This document shows, one piece after another, positions 61,043 through 64,000 of a stretch of 64,000 nucleotides of DNA (positions are counted from its first letter, which is position 1; each line of letters starts with the position of its first letter). Under the pieces are notes generated by a model, which saw nothing but the letters and a program-made list of their open reading frames with translations, did no database searches and was not told the origin of the DNA. The DNA comes from G963662905 sp965230045. Its GTDB lineage: Bacteria > Bacteroidota > Bacteroidia > Bacteroidales > WRLA01. The stretch covers positions 620,001-684,000 of the forward strand of contig OZ245940.1 in the NCBI GenBank assembly GCA_965230045.1. The letters run 5' to 3'. A program made the position numbers and the translations under genes.

Positions 61043-63331
61043 TTAACAATCTTCAGTTTTGTTTTTTTCTACGCACTGTGCGTCAATAACAGCAATACTG
61101 ACCATGCGCACAATTTCATTGACGCTGCATCCCATTTGGAGGACATGTACTGATTTGCTCAAACCGTTGATTACAGGGCCAATTACTTCAACTTCTCCCA
61201 TTTCCTGCATAAGCTTGTATGCAATGTTTCCTGCCGTCAGATAAGGGAAAATGAGCACATTGGGTGGGTTGTTCACCAATTTTGAAAACGGGAAATTTTC
61301 TACCAAAAGCTGAGGGTTTAGCGCCACATTAGCCTGGATTTCGCCATCTACGATCAGTTCCGGGTTTTCGGTATGAAGAATTTTAACGGCATTGCGTACC
61401 AACTGGGGAATCCGGCCTTGATTGGAGCCAAAATTACTGTAGGCCAGCATGGCAACCCGTGGCTCAATATTGAACTGCTTCACCGCAAATACGGTTTGGC
61501 GTGTTATTTCGACCAACTGCTCTGTTGTAGGATTTTTGTTCACCGTAGTATCTGCAAAGAAAAACGGCCCTTTTTTCGTGTTGATGATGTACATGCCCGA
61601 AACCAGGCTTGCTCCTTTCTTTTTGCCAATAATCTGCAATGCCGGACGGATCGTATTCGGATAATTATTTGTTAATCCGCTTACCATCGCATCTGCTATT
61701 CCGTTTTCTACCAGCATTGTGCTGAAATAATTACGGTCGTTCATCAGCTCAATGGCGTTGTTAATGGTCATGCCTTTGCGCTGGCGTTTACGGTAGAGAA
61801 TCTGGGCAAATTCGTAGCGCCTGATTTTCTGCTCTTCCGATTTTGGGTCAATGATCTCTACACCTTCTAGCTCCAGGTGGTTTTCGGAGATCAGGTTTTG
61901 GATGGTTTTTTTGTTTCCGAGCAAAATGGGTTTCGCAATACCTTCGTTGAGTGCAATTTCTGCCGCCTTCAGCATTTCATAATAATCGGCTTCGGCGAAC
62001 ACAACTTTTTTGGGATCCTTGCGTGCCCTTGATTTAATTTGCCTGATGAGCGTATTGCTTGTTCCCAATCGTTGCACAAGCTGCTCGCGGTATACGTCCC
62101 AGTCTGTGATGGGCTCGCGCGCAATACCGGTATCCATGGCTGCTTTTGCTACGGCCGGCGCAACATATTCGATCAGGCGCGGATCAAATGGTTTTGGGAT
62201 GATGTATTCTTTTCCAAAAGAAAAATTCGTGTGATGATAAGCCAGATTGACTTCTGCCGGCACGGGTTGTTGCGCCAGGTCAGCAAGTGCATAACTGGCA
62301 GCGAGTTTCATTTCTTCGTTGATTGCGGTGGCTTTGACATCTAATGCTCCACGGAAAATGAATGGAAATCCCAATACATTGTTGATTTGGTTGGGATAGT
62401 CCGACCGGCCCGTGGCCATAATGATATCTTCCCGGGTTGCAACAGCTTCTTCGTAAAGGATTTCGGGAATCGGATTTGCTAATGCAAATACTATTGGCTT
62501 GGGGGCCATCTTTTTCAGATATTCTTTTTTAAGCACTCCGGCTTTGCTCAGCCCAAGGAACATATCTGCACCATCTAAGGCTTCTTCCAGGGTGTGCAGA
62601 TCACGTTCCGTGGCAAACTGGCGTTTGTATTTATTGATGTCGTCGCGGTCAGAACGGATCACACCGCGGCTGTCGAGCATTACGATGTTTTCTTTTTTCA
62701 CGCCAAGGGCAACATACAATTTGGTACAGCTAATGGCCGAAGCACCAGCGCCATTTACGACCAGCTTGATGTCTTCTATTTTTTTCTTATTGATTTTTAA
62801 AGCATTGATCAAACCAGCTGACGTAATGATTGCAGTGCCGTGTTGATCATCGTGCATTACAGGAATATCCAGGGTTTCTTTAATTTTTTCTTCAATCTCA
62901 AAGCATTCCGGAGCTTTGATATCTTCCAGGTTTATTCCACCAAATGTGGGTGCAATAGCTTTAACGGTTTTTACGAATTCATCGATGCCTTTCTGATCGA
63001 TTTCAATATCAAAAACATCGATATCTGCAAAGATTTTGAAGAGCAGTCCTTTGCCTTCCATAACGGGCTTACCGGCAAGTGCGCCGATATCACCAAGGCC
63101 AAGTACAGCGGTGCCGTTCGAAATAACAGCAACAAGGTTTCCCCTGGTAGTATATTTGTAGGCATCATCTTCATTGTCCTTGATTTTCAGGCAGGGATCG
63201 GCAACCCCGGGTGTATAAGCCAGGCTTAGGTCGCGTTGGGTATAATACGGTTTTGTGGGGATTACTTCCAGTTTCCCCGGACGTCCTTTTTCGTGATAGC
63301 TCAGGGCATCACGTCTGAATAATTTATCCAT
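61043..63331 (-). CDS. maeB: NADP-dependent malic enzyme with phosphotransacetylase-like domain
   Basis: Oxidative decarboxylation of malate to pyruvate and CO2 with NADPH formation. At 762 aa it has the MaeB fusion layout. The malic enzyme part (about 1-420) shows YTPGVADPC, the metal site MHDDQHGTAI, the dinucleotide loop VNGAGASAISC and ATGRSDYPNQ. The C-terminal phosphotransacetylase-like part (about 430-760; YPNTIRPALQIIG, LVSGMYII) is thought to be regulatory (acetyl-CoA control in MaeB) and not catalytic. It is divergent from ruvA. Confidence 0.95.
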   Translation of the reverse strand: MDKLFRRDALSYHEKGRPGKLEVIPTKPYYTQRDLSLAYTPGVADPCLKIKDNEDDAYKYTTRGNLVAVISNGTAVLGLGDIGALAGKPVMEGKGLLFKIFADIDVFDIEIDQKGIDEFVKTVKAIAPTFGGINLEDIKAPECFEIEEKIKETLDIPVMHDDQHGTAIITSAGLINALKINKKKIEDIKLVVNGAGASAISCTKLYVALGVKKENIVMLDSRGVIRSDRDDINKYKRQFATERDLHTLEEALDGADMFLGLSKAGVLKKEYLKKMAPKPIVFALANPIPEILYEEAVATREDIIMATGRSDYPNQINNVLGFPFIFRGALDVKATAINEEMKLAASYALADLAQQPVPAEVNLAYHHTNFSFGKEYIIPKPFDPRLIEYVAPAVAKAAMDTGIAREPITDWDVYREQLVQRLGTSNTLIRQIKSRARKDPKKVVFAEADYYEMLKAAEIALNEGIAKPILLGNKKTIQNLISENHLELEGVEIIDPKSEEQKIRRYEFAQILYRKRQRKGMTINNAIELMNDRNYFSTMLVENGIADAMVSGLTNNYPNTIRPALQIIGKKKGASLVSGMYIINTKKGPFFFADTTVNKNPTTEQLVEITRQTVFAVKQFNIEPRVAMLAYSNFGSNQGRIPQLVRNAVKILHTENPELIVDGEIQANVALNPQLLVENFPFSKLVNNPPNVLIFPYLTAGNIAYKLMQEMGEVEVIGPVINGLSKSVHVLQMGCSVNEIVRMVSIAVIDAQCVEKNKTEDC

Positions 63332-63372
63332 GTTCTGGGCTTTAATTTTTTATGGTAGCGTGCAATTCACAA

Positions 63373-63407
63373 CAAAGCTATTAAAAATTGAGCGCTCAAT
63401 CACCAAA
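63373..63407 (-). promoter_or_regulatory. Bacteroidota-type promoter of maeB
   Basis: The minus strand reads TTTG (63407-63404), a 23-base spacer and TAGCTTTG (63380-63373). A second TTG (63399-63397) would give a 16-base spacer. Confidence 0.55.
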
Positions 63408-63494
63408 ATTTGGATCAGTTTTGCCTAAATCAGGCATTTTTTTGCTTCTGGCAAAGCTTTATGCTTTAAAAATATGCCATTAGATGAAAAATTG

Positions 63495-63502
63495 TATTTT
63501 TG
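63495..63502 (+). promoter_or_regulatory. Putative -7 box (TATTTTTG) of ruvA
   Basis: A TAnnTTTG match 46 bases before the ruvA ATG; a -33 element is not clear. Confidence 0.45.
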
Positions 63503-63548
63503 CACGGTTTAGAAAATTCTTGATCAAATATACTGAAAATCAATCGTA

Positions 63549-64000
63549 ATGTATTCATTCATTGAAGGCCGTCTGGCAGAAAAAAATCCGACTTATGCGG
63601 TAATCGACTGTCATGGCGTTGGCTATTACCTTCATATTTCCCTGAACACTTTTTCACAAATCAAAGACCAGGAGAAATGCCGTCTGCTCACGCATCTTGT
63701 TGTACGGGAAGATGCAATGATGCTATACGGTTTTTTTGAAGAAAGGGAGCGCAGCCTTTTCCGCAGTCTTATTACAGTAAATGGCGTGGGCGTTAATACT
63801 GCCCGCATTATTTTGTCTTCAATGAGCCCGGACGAAGTGTATCAGTCTATTGTTGGAGAGGATGCAAATGCCCTGAAACGCGTAAAAGGGATCGGAGCAA
63901 AAACAGCCCAGAGGATTATTCTCGATCTTAAAGATAAATTAGGAAAAGATGTGCTGCCAACAGGTGAAAAAGTGCCCCTTAAAGACAATACAGGGCGCGA
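63549..64000 (+). CDS. ruvA: Holliday junction-binding protein RuvA, 3' truncated by the window
   Basis: Binds four-way junctions and loads RuvB. About 150 codons are visible: the N-terminal OB fold (MYSFIEGRLAEKNP, DCHGVGYYLHI), ALVRED-type segment VVREDAMMLYGFF, and the helix-hairpin-helix pair (SLITVNGVGVNTARIIL, LKRVKGIGAKTAQRIILDLKDKL). The flexible linker and the C-terminal RuvB-binding domain lie beyond the edge. The partner ruvB is 12 kb away at 50345. Divergent from maeB. Confidence 0.95.
   Translation, partial: MYSFIEGRLAEKNPTYAVIDCHGVGYYLHISLNTFSQIKDQEKCRLLTHLVVREDAMMLYGFFEERERSLFRSLITVNGVGVNTARIILSSMSPDEVYQSIVGEDANALKRVKGIGAKTAQRIILDLKDKLGKDVLPTGEKVPLKDNTGR

Overview
The window comes from the chromosome of a member of the Bacteroidota, probably a Bacteroidales-like or related anaerobe; I cannot place it below class. 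The evidence is a complete SusC/SusD-type polysaccharide utilisation locus, lipoproteins with acidic residues after the lipidated Cys, many boxes matching the phylum-specific promoter consensus TTG-N(17-23)-TAnnTTTG, almost no Shine-Dalgarno sequences, and typical Bacteroidota versions of housekeeping genes. No rRNA, tRNA, CRISPR array, transposase or prophage was seen.

Layout. (1) 1-10.9 kb is a starch/maltodextrin locus: the 3' part of a membrane-bound Y_Y_Y/HTH regulator, a GH13 amylase, SusC, SusD and two paralogous SusE/SusF-like lipoproteins, closed by a terminator. (2) 10.9-18.4 kb holds glutamine synthetase, a GlmU-like sugar nucleotidyltransferase, a short SSB, an RND exporter and RmlA. 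(3) 18.4-21.9 kb is a minus-strand run of an M14 carboxypeptidase, a MORN/YwqK-like secreted repeat protein and a CarboxypepD_reg protein. (4) 22-28.2 kb and 33.1-38.7 kb are two blocks of very large multi-PAS histidine kinases and response regulators. Between them lie asnS, rpoN, a PAP2-like membrane protein and a beta-barrel protein. (5) 38.8-51.4 kb holds a secreted M14 peptidase, a YtxH/holin-X envelope triad, a radical SAM/SPASM protein, aspartate kinase, mfd, queG, a frame-broken methyltransferase and ruvB. (6) 51.5-56.3 kb has two universal stress proteins around a SPOR protein, then a REC-only regulator and a kinase with an ABC-type periplasmic sensor. (7) 56.8-63.3 kb is a central-carbon block (class II aldolase, malate dehydrogenase, ATP-PEP carboxykinase, MaeB malic enzyme), each gene followed by its own strong hairpin, so they are probably separate transcripts. 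These enzymes fit C4-dicarboxylate (succinate-type) metabolism. The 5' part of ruvA closes the window.

The most unusual structures are non-coding. Three copies of a 335-391 bp nested-palindrome element sit at 13851-14241, 50003-50337 and 56371-56753. They share GGTTCTAC/GTAGAACC ends and stacked inner inverted repeats. In one copy the 50-bp core is inverted relative to its flanks, and in another it is replaced by a different hairpin core. Next to the second copy, a methyltransferase gene is split exactly at a run of eight G residues, which suggests phase variation, recent decay or a sequencing error. Other items worth checking are a perfect 21-bp-arm hairpin between divergent genes (28336-28381), a nested inverted repeat at 38721-38797, and several apparent TTG start codons that are really parts of promoters.
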